Source: Cylicocyclus nassatus (lineage: Eukaryota > Nematoda > Chromadorea > Rhabditida > Strongylidae). From it: 64,000 nucleotides of DNA. Position numbers and translations under genes: made by a program. The stretch is from the NCBI GenBank assembly GCA_958299035.1, contig CATQJL010000223.1:83719753-83783752 (forward strand), in the 5' to 3' direction. The notes below the pieces were generated by a model. That model did no database searches and was not told the DNA's origin. It saw only the letters and a list, made by a program, of their open reading frames with translations. Positions 1 through 13,300 of the stretch are shown here, piece after piece (positions within the stretch are counted from its first letter, which is position 1; every line of letters starts with the position of its first letter).

Positions 1-3000
1 CTAAGGTGTAAAACTAATAAATGCTTATAGACAAATGCACTCCTTTCAAGAGACTCCTGCTGGAAGATAATGAAAAGTCGAATCTATCAAAGTCACTGAT
101 TACAAAAAGGATCAGTTGTTCGTATATAAGGACTGAAATTTAATCAATGAAGTGGCAAGTTTAGAATCTTGAAGCTTGCAAAAGCAAAAAAAAACGAAGC
201 AAACCATTTGTCAAATCAAAAAAGGTTTTCATTCGCGTATACAAATCACGAGATTGCAAATAAATCTCGAAGTTTTTTTTTCGTTATTTCTAATTTCCAA
301 AGTAAAGCAGGTTGTATGAAGGTGCACATGAAATCGATGCTACTGAAAGGGGCATTCTTTTATAGGAAAAGCAAATATTGGAAGTATGGAGTACTCTTGA
401 CATAAGGTTGAAATACAAAAAATATGTTGGATCACTGACCGCTGCAAAAAAAACTGGCGATAAGCAAGAAGCCAGATAATGGACGAATTGAGCGGAGACC
501 ACTTCTCGTAACGCTATTCGCAATGATCACATCGAATAAGAGGTAAGTGCTTGTAGGGTTAAGAGATAAAAAGTTTTGGTTACAAAATCACAGAAAAATT
601 GAAGCCAAAGCAAAGATAACCGGAAACTTGATCAGGGACCAGTTCTCGCACCGTTATTTGTAATCACATTAGATCACCAAAAAGCAAGTTTTTCTAAGAC
701 TATGTGTGAAATATAGATCACAAAATCACTGCAAGAAAAACTGAGCCGAAACCGAGATGTGAGCCAAGAAGTTGAACGGGGACCAGTTCTCGTGGTCATA
801 CTGACCAAGACAATACAAGTAGCCCAAAAACCACTATAATCAAAGCCTTCAAGAAACGTTACGTTACGTGGCTCTTGCAATGTGCAAAGTGCATCAGCTG
901 CTCGTCTATAAAAAGAAGCACCCGACAAACTACGCTACGTTGAGAAACAGATGTGCACGTTTTGTGAAGTTTGAAAACACAATAGAACGTAGCGTAGGCA
1001 TGCGCGTGAACTCGTACATGTTGGTAGCATTCTGCCAAAGATTTTTTGTAAACAGCGATTTGAAAGTACAAAGAACACTTTGATAACAATTCTAGGGTCT
1101 AGAATGGCTCAGTTTAGAGTTCAACCCCTACCTAGGTATACAGCTGATGGACGATGCGGATGCAGTCAGCAGTAACGTAAACAAACTTCTCGTTTATCTA
1201 TGCAAAACATGGCTTCCGCGCTCAAGAGTCGTCTCGGCGACAAATGAACCTGGATTAGCAATTCATCCCGTAACTTGACCAAGAACAACAACCGCTTTCT
1301 ACTCCCCCCCCCCCCCCACCCCCTCCTCCTTTCCAAGAATGTTAACGATTTTTTGAATGGCCCAAAAACTGTATAGGTGACTTGATTACGTTTGTAAACA
1401 GTTGCGATGATTTTAAAAATATCAAAAGAGGTCTGAAAACTTCCCAGGAGCGGTGCCGCCTACAGCAAAAAATTTCTGCCACATCACCACACCTGAGAAT
1501 GCTTAAGAGTCGCCACACCCCTTCACCCAGAAACGCCTATAGCTTTTCCGCCACGCCCCTTCGCTGAGTTACGCCCATTTACCCGCCAGCTCCTTAACCT
1601 AAAATCTGTAAGTTTTCCTGTGACACCCCTACACACCAAAATGCCGACTGAATTTCTACCAAGACCCCTTCACCGAAAGTTTTTTATGCCCCATTCTTCC
1701 TCCCCCCCCCCCCCAAAAAGACTTCCATAACCGCCATTGCTCCTCCCAATACCCGCCCCCCCCCTAGCAATATCCCAATACTGGCCACATTGCGCAAGAT
1801 TATGCATCAAGTTTATCCAGCTGCCCAAGTAATGGGCTTAACTCGTTTCTTGACATACTGTCACAAGATATTCGACCAGATGCGCATGCCACGCCCACTT
1901 TCGGCATTTCTACAGTACATCGTTCAGGGTAAAAGAAAGGCATTGAAAAACTCGTCCAAAATGCGCGGGGGCTCATTTTCTCCTAATCGTGCGCGAAGGG
2001 CCTTGATACCCTCTCAAGCGCATCGTTCGAGTACACAAACCGCTTGAAACTATTCAAAGTGCCGATACCATTCAAGTGCATCCGATCGCTAATGAATAGG
2101 AAATGGGAAACTAAAGTGCGAAGCGGACCCTATGAACAATTGTGGGAATGAGAAAATGGACAAAGAAAACCAGGGTAAAACCCAAAAAGAAAGGAGATTA
2201 ACTGGCGAAAAGCCAAAAATTCAAACAGCTGCGAATTCTTCAACTAGAAAATAGCCAGTTGCCTTAACGACTGGCTACAATGACGGAAATATACGGCCTT
2301 TTGAAGACAATGGGCACAATTGTTCCAGTGAGAGACAGCCAGCGTAAAGCATAAGCAACATTGGCAGGAAATGTACTTTGAGAAATTATTGGAGGCGTGC
2401 TTGAATGTTCTGGAGAATGGTGAATGGAGGAAAAAATAAGTGAAAGAAACGAAGAGGAAGGAACAGAAATTGATCGAGGAAATGCTATAACATCAGGCTC
2501 ATTAAAACCCATATTCTATTATTTGAATCTATCTAATCCAGAGATTTTGGGATGAAGTAAAGAGAGTGGTTTCCCCGCAGGGATCAGCACCATCTGCTAT
2601 TACAAATTCCATACCAACTGGTAAGGAAAGAAGGGAGAAAAGAAGGAATGGAAGCTTAGACTAGTGATTCAAGAAAGCCAAAAACACAAAAATTAGTCAA
2701 GAGTTTAAACACTTTAGAGGCAGTGGATCAACAGAATGGACCCTTCTCGAATTAAAAGTGGAATTTACAAGTTTATAATTTACAGGGCTACAGTGTACTT
2801 GGGGGGGGGGTCTATTACCTAAATCCACCAAAATCGATAAGGGTCCATTCTGCCGATTGACTGCCTTTGAAGGAAGCTCCATACTGAGATAAGCTTTCAA
2901 GAAAAATCCATTCTGAACTTTACCCTCGTACAAAGAAGATTCCGCTAACCCTAATACAAAGAAGACTGTGCTAAGAGATTCTTTCAACAACGTACTAGTG

Positions 3001-4560
3001 AATGTGTAAATCAGCTTCCGTAAAAAAATCGCTTAGCTTGAAAATTTAAAAAAAACTGTCGTGAAAGCATGGACCAGCAGGAATGGGACCGAGAGAAGCA
3101 AAATCATGATGGGAGTATTCTAAATATTACTTTGCTTTAGCAGTTTCAAGAAATTCACCGTACAAAGAACTGCGATAGAGGAATACGCATATAATTTCAG
3201 TTTTCATCTACGCCATAAACATTTTCCTTCCAAAAATTCCCGTCATAAAAATATGCATACTTTTCAATTCCATTTACTCACCACGATAACTGAAGTATGC
3301 ATTGGGTTAATCAACAAAGTAACTCTTTCTCGCCAAGAACGCCAGCTCGCGTTAATCCTCTATGAAAACGAAACTAGTTTTTTCTCAAGGTGACGCGCTC
3401 AACGTCATAAAGTCCATTAGAAAAAAGAACAACACTAGAAACAACTACTAGGTCAGTTAAAGCGCAATGGGTCGTGAACGGACTGCGAAAACTTTAGATG
3501 TAGTGAAAAACATTGGCGAGGTTACGATGTGCTGGGAGCACTGAGGGAAGAAAGCGACCGATTCCAACGAAGCAGAGTTCCAAGGCCGCCGCTGAGAAGA
3601 GTTGAGTCTTGGTCTTGCACATCTGGCATTTAGCATCGCTGAACGGCATAGTACAGTTGCCGGATAGAAAGAAAAAGGGGACAAGGAGGGGGGGGGGGGT
3701 CAAGAACAGATGTGTAAAAAATATGGCTCGCTTCTCTCTTCCACATTAAAATAGACTATTTCACCCAAAATCAAACAAAACCGGTAAAATAAAAACGAAG
3801 AAGAAAACTCCTTCGCACCTTCCTCCCTCCATCTTTTGCTTTTTGAAAACCTTTGCAAAACTTCTGAAATCCTCACTTTAGAGCTTATTGTTACTTCTTT
3901 TTCCGCTCGTCCATTAGATTGCAGCTACTTCCCATTACTTATTAATGAAATGGAATGAGGTCATGTGAAGTCGTACGAAGTTGAAAATCAAGCAGAAAAG
4001 CTATTCGCACGAGAAGCCGAAAAATTCATTCATTGCAAATAAAATAAATAATATGCATAAAATAATGGCGTGATTGGGAAGGGCGGAGCGGAGAGAAATA
4101 AAATTCTTCCCTCAGACACGAAAATAGGCCTGGAGTACCTATTGCAATAAGAAATTGTTTCACGAAAAAGTAGATCAAAAAGTTATTATATAAAAATTTC
4201 TCGCTGTAATCCCCTCCACTTTACACCCCTTATTTTTTTCCGAAAAATGCTAAAATGGATAATGGATGAAAAGATATTTTCGAGTCATTTGCAACTTAGC
4301 AAGAGTGACTTGGTGAGACTGCACACTGTGCGCGGCAACCAATGAACTTTCTAGAAACTCCTTAGTAAAACCTGTCCTAGCTTAATAAACTGAGTAACTA
4401 TATACTACCAATATTACATAAACAATCGGATTAAAAGAGACTAGAAAACAAGGAGAAATCACAAGGAATGAGCATGTTTCAGATTTACAAGTCGTCAGGT
4501 AGCGCGCATGGTGTGCAGTATGCACACTAAGTACAAATGACTCCATGATAGATGCGCTAC
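1..4560. other. Gene-poor DNA, no gene recognised
   Basis: I see no exon series with credible splice sites here. The stretch is AT-rich with a C-rich degenerate repeat near 1.5-1.7 kb and homopolymer runs: C14 at 1304-1317, C13 at 1702-1714, G10 at 2801-2810 and G12 at 3688-3699. Short open frames near 3,494-3,703 on the - strand contain a CxxC pair but have no supporting splice context. Confidence 0.5.
1500..1690. repeat. Degenerate C-rich minisatellite
   Basis: A core close to CCACRCCCCTTCAC recurs about four times at irregular spacing of roughly 40-70 bp (near 1511, 1551, 1622 and 1660). Flanks between copies are only loosely similar, so this is a decayed tandem repeat and not a coding region. 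Confidence 0.35.
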
Positions 4561-4582
4561 ACTTGAATATTAACCCTATCGC

Positions 4583-4807
4583 TTGTCCCTTACACACAAT
4601 CCCACACTTTATCACCCTCAAGCCAATCCTTTCCCACTGCTCGCCCAAGAATACAACCACGAAATCGTAAAACGTCCTTCTCCGACCCCGACGACGTCGT
4701 CACCGACACGGATACCGCCAGCCGGCATCACCTCTGACGTTCCGCAGCGAAGCGAACATTTGATGTGCCAAACGTCGCATAGAAATCGACCTATTTGTTT
4801 GCAGTAA
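4583..4807 (+). CDS. Weak candidate exon, Pro/Ser/Thr-rich
   Basis: A + strand open frame of about 74 codons ends in TAA. Its second half is rich in Pro, Ser and Thr (a PSPTPTTSSPTRIPPAG segment at about residues 32-48) and has higher GC than its surroundings. No family is recognised. Flanking splice sites are not convincing and no partner exon was found with a matching phase. It could be a cytoplasmic-tail exon of an unidentified gene or chance. Confidence 0.18.
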   Translation: MSLTHNPTLYHPQANPFPLLAQEYNHEIVKRPSPTPTTSSPTRIPPAGITSDVPQRSEHLMCQTSHRNRPICLQ

Positions 4808-4987
4808 AACCGTTGTCGCACGATGAAAAACATGCCGCTATTCTGAGAGATGAAGATGATGGGAATTGCCTATGTCCTTTTTGGGGGGAATATAGCCATT
4901 TGATAGCCAACGATACAGATATAAGGAAGTTATACATTAGAGTACAGCTGTACATAAGCTCCATGGAGGTAATTTTTCCAAAGGGGA

Positions 4988-5002
4988 GGGGGGGGGGGGG
5001 GG
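4988..5002 (+). repeat. G15 homopolymer
   Basis: An uninterrupted run of 15 G, the longest of about ten C/G runs of 9-15 bases scattered through the window. Confidence 0.9.
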
Positions 5003-5151
5003 TACAGCTCCTAGGGGTCTTATTGTGGGGAGATAGAGGGAGGATGGAGAGGACAATACGAAGTGGCTTATTAGAAAATTATCTCGGGCTGCAGAAGAAA
5101 TCTAAAAATCTCTTTTCGAGACCACCCAACGATGGGAAATTGCAACAGTGA

Positions 5152-6400
5152 GTTACGGTAGCCTTACTGTAAACAAACGGTAGAGCGAAAATCATAGATA
5201 CCGGAAATGTTAACTCTAGCGATGATCTACACAAACTGCTTGTTGAAGACATATGTGGTAAGCACATAAGGAAATGAGCAATCTCAAGTTGCCCTCAAGG
5301 CAGGCAGGCAGAAAATTTCTGAAGCAAAAGCATGAATAAACGATGAGCGCAGATTTTTCCTGGGAAATAACGAGTGAAAAAGCACAACATGTGGAGAGAT
5401 TAATGGGATTTTACATATGCATCGCACTAGATTTTTTTATGTTGACTCAAAAACCTGGCTGTTAAATAATCGGGAATATATCCGCCATAAATTTGAGTAC
5501 ACAAAAAATCATATTATTCTGCATATTTCATGCGCAACTACAGCACTTACTAATGATTTATAATGAGTTCAAGGAAAGTTTTAGAGATAAATTCAAAGCA
5601 ATTGGATGGCAAAAAAAGTCACGCAAGCGTCAAATAAATTTTACAAATAATACCTCGAGAAGAGAATGAGAAAAGCTGTCTTTAGAATGGCAAGATTTTC
5701 GAAAAAAAAAGAGAAGAAAGCTTGTAGTAATTTTGCAGAATTTCACCACAATAGAAGAGCAAGTACTTCCATGGTTTGAGTAAAAATATGCTGGAAACGG
5801 CTGGTTACCAAAGGGATAATAAAATGAATACACTTTCTTCTTATCACATTGAAGCATTAATTCCCAATAACCAGAATGCGAAAACGAAATTTGAGTAGCT
5901 TATCCTTGAAAGATGAGACTAGATTCCGGTATAAACCTTCTCCCTTCTTCCACAAACAAATGCAAAGAAGAAAAAGCAGAAAGTCCCAGGCTGATTATTC
6001 TAATGATGTCATAGCAGTTAAAACCATTTCCAAGAAGACTTGCAAATGCTAAGATTCTGCAGCATACCTGGTAAGAACCCACCATATTTGCAGAATCGAT
6101 GCACGCAATGTTTTTTCACCAGTTTTTCACGACTAGGAAAAACTTGAGGGTAAGAGAAAAAAGTAAATCGATGTAAAAATGGGAGTGCAAAGGAGTGAAA
6201 AAATCTAGGAAAAAAGTAGGCGTCGTAAGAAGGTTGTAGAGCTACTTCTCGTGCGAGTAAGTGGCAGCAAAAAAATCTGATTGGAAGAGAAATTGCGAGG
6301 AGAAAATGAGGTGTACTATTCACCGATAGTCGCGAAAACTCGTCCAAAAAATGATTCTTTCCAGAGATAGCCAACAGAAACACCACAGAACCCATCTAAG
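5152..6400. other. No gene recognised
   Basis: AT-rich sequence with short unrelated open frames. I see no splice-consistent exon, RNA gene or repeat in it. Confidence 0.4.
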
Positions 6401-6414
6401 GTGCTAACAAACAT

Positions 6415-6594
6415 ATGTATGCGCCTCGTTACACTACTCGGCACTCAATCGAGGGCAACTCGGGGATCATAAAGACAAACATGACATCGTCCGCGAAGGG
6501 GTCGAATGTGCTGACCGATGACCGTTCATCGCCTCTTCCACGACCCGCCCCCGACGACTGGGCGGATATGAGAAGAGCAACAGGGGAGCTCTAG
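6415..6594 (+). CDS. Candidate small ORF or terminal exon, strand ambiguous
   Basis: ATG to TAG gives 59 codons on the + strand with a Ser/Pro-rich acidic C-terminal half (PLPRPAPDDWADMRR before the end). A CTAAG acceptor-like site lies just upstream at 6400. The region is richer in GC than its flanks. The - strand is also open over the same bases (a frame containing TFDPFADDVMFVF and ending in TAA), so the coding strand cannot be fixed from sequence alone. No family recognised. Confidence 0.25.
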   Translation: MYAPRYTTRHSIEGNSGIIKTNMTSSAKGSNVLTDDRSSPLPRPAPDDWADMRRATGEL

Positions 6595-6599
6595 ATCAA

Positions 6600-9500
6600 C
6601 AGAAACTTCAGTGTTTCAGGATATTTAGGGCAGGTTGCAATTCGATCTGAGGATATCCTCTAGAAGTTATAAAGAATTTTCGAATTTCAAACTATTCGCC
6701 CTAGAATGGTATCAAGTAACCGGATCACAAGTGCAGCTCGTCAAAGTAAAGAGAATTATTGAGTATACAATCTACATCTAGTCTAGTACAGAATACAACA
6801 ATGATTAACAGCTTTATGGTTACAGTCGGATGAAGAGTAGAAGCGGGTAGGGCGAGATGTCCTTCATCACCTTTTCTTTAGACAGAAAAGCTCAGAACTT
6901 TGTGATAATTATAATGAGTTGAAAAAGAGCAAAGCTGAGGGATCAAATTTCTAACATTCTATATTTTGTGAGCCATTTCCCGACGATTTCAAAATCATAA
7001 AGGAAAAGAAAGGAAACTATTGTTACTGTCTTTAAACTTCCGTTTTTTTTTCTGCTACAATGACTGCTTTTCCGCCATCAAAAGAAATCAAGCGACCTTC
7101 AAGTTTTCCTTACAGTCCCGTTTGAAGGTGACAAAAATTTCCTCAGTTATGATCTATGACCAATCAATTTTCAACTCCCACTTCAATTTTCGAAAATCCT
7201 CAAAAATGTGCTGCGCCATATATAGAATACATCCTTCTTACTGAATAAAAATAAGAATTGTAATTGTCGTGACTGACTCAAACCGATAAACCAAACTTCA
7301 ACTCCACAAAGATATTGAGCACATATCCTAGTTTGCTGACGCATAAAGAAGCTCTAAGAATTCTCACTTATCCTTTTCCACATCAAAGAACAAGAAGAGA
7401 TTATTTGAGCGGATCAGTAGCCACTTCATCACTATTGAATATTGCTACTATAAATAATCGTGTTTGACATCATAGAAGTGAAGATTCCACAGGTCAAAAA
7501 TAAATGGAAGAAATTATTAGGATACAAAGGACAAAACTAAATCAGTCCTTATGCCAAAACAAACGCCTACAAAGGCATCACCCCATAATTTTGTCAGGTC
7601 ATAGTAATTATGCCGAGCTCAAACATAGCGATAATTCAAACGCCTCGACAATTTTACTTTACCTCGTTCTATAGATCCTTTTTTATCATTTCTAAAATTT
7701 TCAAAATTCTTGAAAACATTTCGACTCCAGCATAGTACGAAACGTTCTCGCCTCTTCGTACAACACATGCAAACAACGGTTATGAAAGGGTCGTAAATGA
7801 TGGGAACACGATGTGTGTGGCTGTGATTTCTACAATGGGAATTCTTCTGAACGTATTGTTGAATTTTCCTATGGATTTAAGCACACAGACCTGCCCGGAT
7901 TCTGACTAACGGTGGCAATATGCGGATGCAACCGTTGCTCTCGTCATTAGCCTCTTTATCGCCTCATAACATGACACTGGAATAGTATTCAATGCCACAT
8001 CTGCCTTGGAATTGGCAAATTGTAGTATATGGGAAAATGAGAAAGCAAGCCGTTTGATGGAAACTTAGGGATGTTTCGATGAAGATGGTCATGATCTGCA
8101 AATCTGTTTTTCAAACACATAAAGTCCTATAGAAATGAAATGTTTTTTTTATGTATAACTGAAAATAGTAGACCGCTAAAAACAACAAATTCTCAGGTAT
8201 TCAAAAAAGGACAAGGTGATGATCTATTCGATCTGAGCACTTTCCCCCTTATTTCTGACATTTCAAAAGACAAAGTCCACGCAGGATTGGGACTCATCTG
8301 CTTCTGCTTGAGAAATCTTATCTAACCCACTACTAAAGCGACATTTCATTCATTCACTCGCGACTGAGATATCTGAGTCCAAACTCTTGCCCAGTACCGT
8401 ACCCATAGATGCTGATTGGCCCACTCGAAAGGACTTGTAATGGTTGAAAGTTCAGACTCGAATTTTTCGGCCACGTATGAGTTTACGAGCTGCCAATGAC
8501 AGCAATTGAATTGGAATCCTTCGACCCTCCACCCCCCCCCCCCCCTCCCAAATTACTTCTCACATAAAAACTGGACACTGCCTTCTAAGGCTTTAATTCA
8601 TTGCGAAGCACTATATCGTTGGTGTGAAGGGATTTTTGGATGTATTCCAAGTTTTGATGAAGTGCTGTTCTAGGATCGACATCATAGAGTTTCTTGGGAA
8701 AAGAAGGGAAAAATCCGCCTTAGTGTCTGGTCATTTTGCAATATTCATCTCTCATGAAGTCCTTAGTTGAGTGCATTTTATTTTTGAGTTGAAAAAACCT
8801 ACGCAGATCTCAGAAAATTCACCATATAAATTGCAGAATCTGCAACCTAGCAGGAAATTTCCACCCTCCTACCAAGGCAAGCCGATTTTTTCTAATCAAA
8901 CTCATTTTCGTTTTATTAACTCAAAAACGCCATCTATCTTCGAAAGCCGTTGATTGCTTCATTTTCGCCTCTACCGCTTCGCATTTCACTCAAAGGAATT
9001 GCAAGAGAAGCGAAAAACTCAGAACGGGGAGGGGACTGAGTTGAGCGAAAGCGCAATGTCATCTCTACTCATGGCTAATAATGCCACACATCGCGATCGG
9101 ATTAGTTTTTGATTCGCGCGCGGACAAAAAGGGCTTTGAACGATCGAAAAAGTGAAAACGATTCCAAACCCGCGAAATCGTGCGTTATAGCATCAGCTCA
9201 ACTATACTATACACCATCTTTCTCGCAGTCACTTGAGATAGCACTTAGTGCTATCGGCACGAGCACGTAACGAACAAAACCCACACTAATACATTATTAA
9301 ATCTTCTAGTCACGCGTATACCCCAAGAGAGATAGCTTAGTAGCAACGGTGGTCGGTTAAATGACAATTTAATGAGATCTCGTCACGGATAAGAGTAAAC
9401 GCCGCCACATCGTCAACTCACCGCTATGCATAATCACTGAGAGTACGAAAGACTTGGATTTCTGTACCTCAGAAGGGGTACATCCTACAAAATACTACTT

Positions 9501-10310
9501 GACAAATTTTGTCTGACAGTCGGTAACTTTGAAAGGAAGTGCGGGCATGGTCTCGATCCACAGTGAAAGCAAATACCAAAGAAATATACAAATTCTGAAA
9601 AACTAAAGATCGCTAAGATTAAATTTTTTGCACCAAGCTGTTCAGCTAGAAAAACTTCGAAAATGTTTCCAGAAAAACTTCATGTCAGAAAACTCAAGAA
9701 CATGATGTTCTTAATCTCCCTTCCTCTTTTCTCTTGAAAAAAAGTTGTCTGAGCAGCCGCCGCAGGTCAGGCCTACGGTAGGGATACTGTATCACCAATT
9801 CAAACAAATCTCGAAAAACTGATGCCATCATCTGCAGTTTTGAGCCACTGTACTGTAGCCACATAAAATCAACGTACTGAAAGGTTCAAAGGAAAAAAAG
9901 CAACTTTAGCGCTTTGAATTCATCCGTAGAAGATTTTTCGAAATAGCTTTCGAGGCCAGAGGGCCTTATTTATTTAAAAGCTACCGTAACTTACAGGATT
10001 TCCTTAATACAAGAATGGAAATTCCCAAAGTCCAAAGTGAAATTTCTCTCCTCTTATATCAAATCTATGCTTCATGTCAACCAAGCGGTGAAGATTTATT
10101 ACTGGAGAACACATTTCCTAAAATTTTCAAAAATTTCAGATACAGTCTTTTCCGATCGGCTAGATCAAGACTTGCGATTTCAAATAAAGTTTCCAATTTC
10201 TAATGCATATTTGCAGTTAGCTACCCCAGATGCCGTAACTGAATAAAACATTATATAGTCGCCTCTTCCAAAAGAAGAAATTTTTTGCGGAAAAAAGTTT
10301 TGTTATATTT
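6600..10310. other. No gene recognised
   Basis: Long AT-rich stretch without a convincing exon. It includes a C14 run at 8532-8545 and short ORFs with no splice context. It lies downstream of the - strand set B terminal exon and may be plain intergenic DNA. Confidence 0.4.
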
Positions 10311-10313
10311 AGA

Positions 10314-10319
10314 TTTATT
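10314..10319 (-). promoter_or_regulatory. Poly(A) signal AATAAA for set B
   Basis: AATAAA on the - strand lies 9 bases after the TAA stop of the exon at 10,329-10,498. This spacing, typical of compact nematode 3' UTRs, supports the exon being terminal. Confidence 0.5.
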
Positions 10320-10328
10320 TTGTTTCAG

Positions 10329-13300
10329 TTAGCGCAACTCCTCAACCTCTACATACTTGTCTCTCCAAAGTCCATGGATCACTTCATCGCGTGTATGAGG
10401 GTGAGTGTAAATGACACTGGCTTTATGCATCACTACAACAAAGCCTCCCCTACTAATACACACACAAACACCGGCATCCATATGGTCATATAAACACGCT
10501 AGAAAGCGCCAACGCACAAAGATTTCGGCCGATCGCGAATATTTTGTTGAATTGCGAGGCGTTGTTAGTGGTGTGAAATCTCTACTCGTCACTCACGTCC
10601 ACATTATTACATTACCAACAATAGTGGGCAGATGACTAAAGTGGTTGTCTGCTGGGACTAGTGGACGCCTGATTTCGGGAGCGCTTTTTTTGAAGCGACA
10701 AAAATCGAGGGGTCCCAAACTTGAGAAAAAAGGCAAGAAAAAGAAGAGATGAAACATGGCCATAGCACATTATCTACGCTATAGAAACAAGCTTTAGCCG
10801 GGTCTGGACTAGGCTAATGCCTCACGCACGCTATCCACCTACAGCTACCTGATTCTCGTGGGAACTACGGGTGAACCTGGCCCGTGAATACACTAACAAT
10901 ACGCTAGGTTGCGCCTCAATTAGGGTGCATCATACCGCACACGGGAAATGTGAACCTACACGGCTGCTGAAGCTAATGAACCGCACATCAATAGCGTAGA
11001 GGTAAACAAATTAAGAATATTCCCACCAAGGTACGGTACGCCGTCTAATTTCACCCGTTAACATGGTGAGAATGATATAAAAATAGATCTAATCGCTTAA
11101 AACATTCGGCTTTTTTTATTAGCACGAAAATGCCTACTCGCTCTTAGTAATTAGTGTTCCCATCAGACTTGATCTAAACCTGGTTTTCTTACTGCCAACG
11201 ATGGGGAATGCAGCTTATACTTCTATCATAAAACAGGAATATTTTTCTACATACTCCATACAAACCATCAAGATGAAGAATTATGAAAACTGCAAAAGAA
11301 AAGTTCAATCATATTAGATCTCTTCCCCCAACAAAAATTATACGAAAAGCATTCTTTTCGATAATCAAGCATTTGTCTCCTCATCAGCAAAAAAATGGAA
11401 AGGTTAATGGCGTTATGAAAAATTTTGAGAAGGTATGCGAGAAAAATTTTTCTGGATTAAAATTTTTGGTGGTTTATTTTTTGCGGCTTACAGCCTTGGG
11501 ATATTGAATAAAGAAGCATACAAAGTTGATTCGGTTCCTCGAAAATTTTTAAGAATATTTCAACCATTACAAGTAAAAACAAGTCATTTGCACAGTTCAT
11601 AACTCATGTGAACCATTTTTGAAGATTTCGCGATCCATCCTCATTAGGAGGGGAGACTAAATAATATCAAAACCCAAATTTTTCAATTCTTTTCTTTTTT
11701 CTCAAAAGAGACACACAACACCCTAATATCACGACATATGGAAGTACAAATACTACAGCGATCTTCATTGCCCGATGGAAAAATGCAAATAAAATTTTAC
11801 AAAAGAATTGCAATAAACATCATGTACTGACTTTCATACAGAAAGGGGGTTTGCTTCCCATAACATCTGTTGGCTAATGGCGATATAATTGCATGAAAAA
11901 ACCGAAGAACTCTATTACTTGCTAAAGCTTCACTGGGTCTCAAAATGTATGATCAGGCAGGACAGAGTCCGTTGAGTTTGGAGGAAAGACTAAAACGTTT
12001 CACTGCTAAGAAAAGATTGGATAGGGATTAGCGCGGATAATAAAGTGTGACTATTGACATTAATTTTGAATGGAACGACTGCACTATAAACATCAATATT
12101 GCAAAATTTAGCTGAAAAATTCAAATTTACACAGATCAATAATTTTATAATCGAGGCTAAAAAGGGAATCTTCTAGAGGCTTTACTGATTAGCTTGGATT
12201 CTATAGCAGCAAATTCGTTTAATTACGATAGAATTACCATTTGAGCTAGAAGCAAGAACATGAACTTTTGCATCGCTTCGCTACTGCTAAGGTCATTGCT
12301 CTTCAAAATAGCTCTGCCCTTTGGAGCATTATCTGCGTCATACAGAATATACGCTTACCTATTCATGAAATACTAGGACATCAGAACTACTGAATAAGCA
12401 TGCACATGCAAAGTTCCTTCGAGAAGACAACACCCATTAACGCAACCTTTGCAGAAATGCAAAACTGTAATAAGTCAAAACTACTAGCATAACAACTCCG
12501 TACGGGGACAGCAATAGATGCAAAAACCTCGAGTGGAAATATGAGAATGTTCAGAAAAGCCATAGTAAAAGCTTGGCATAGTACTTAAGTAAACAACTTG
12601 CAAGGATACGTTTTGCTTTTTAGCTTTGTGAAAAAACGGTGCAGAAAAACTTGCACTACGACACAACTCATAAGGATAGTAACGTTTTGTGTTACATCAA
12701 GGTTCAGATAAATAAATTATTTCTCAGTAGGGAGGATAATGCAAATAGTAGACTTTCTATCGCAAATAAGAAATTTCTTTCTCAAGAAAAACTGATCATG
12801 AGGAACTAATAATGTATCCAACCAACCACTGAAGATGAGTTTTCAGCTGAGCCAGTCACTTTTCACATCTCAACATAGGCTGATCAATCTATTTACAGTA
12901 TAAAAATCAATGTTTAACTCAAATGCATTCAGAACCCAGATCTTTGACTAGACACAGAAATTTTGGAGATCATTCCCAAGTGAACTGAAGAACTTTTATG
13001 GGATATAAACCAGAACTTCGGAGAAAATCGTGTCTATGTCCAAGCAGATTAAAAGGAGTATATGTTTTTTTTTTCACTTATGAGACAGAAATGCAGCTCA
13101 AACAAGGAATCAATCTAAACAGCTGGCTCGGTCACAGTAGTTCATTTCTGAAGCGAATGGATCAAAAATGGATTTATGGGTAATTTTTAGTACGACACTG
13201 TGTTAATATTTCATTCCCAGCTCATGAAGGCCCAGTGGGATCGTTCTGTTGCCCAAAACCGAAGGGAAGAGGGTGAAGGAAGGGCGCAAGCAACTTGTTT

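Noticed and set aside
3457..3703. - strand ORF with KCQMCKTK, possible zinc finger
   Set aside because: Only one CxxC and no second pair in register; two overlapping frames are open and splice sites are lacking.
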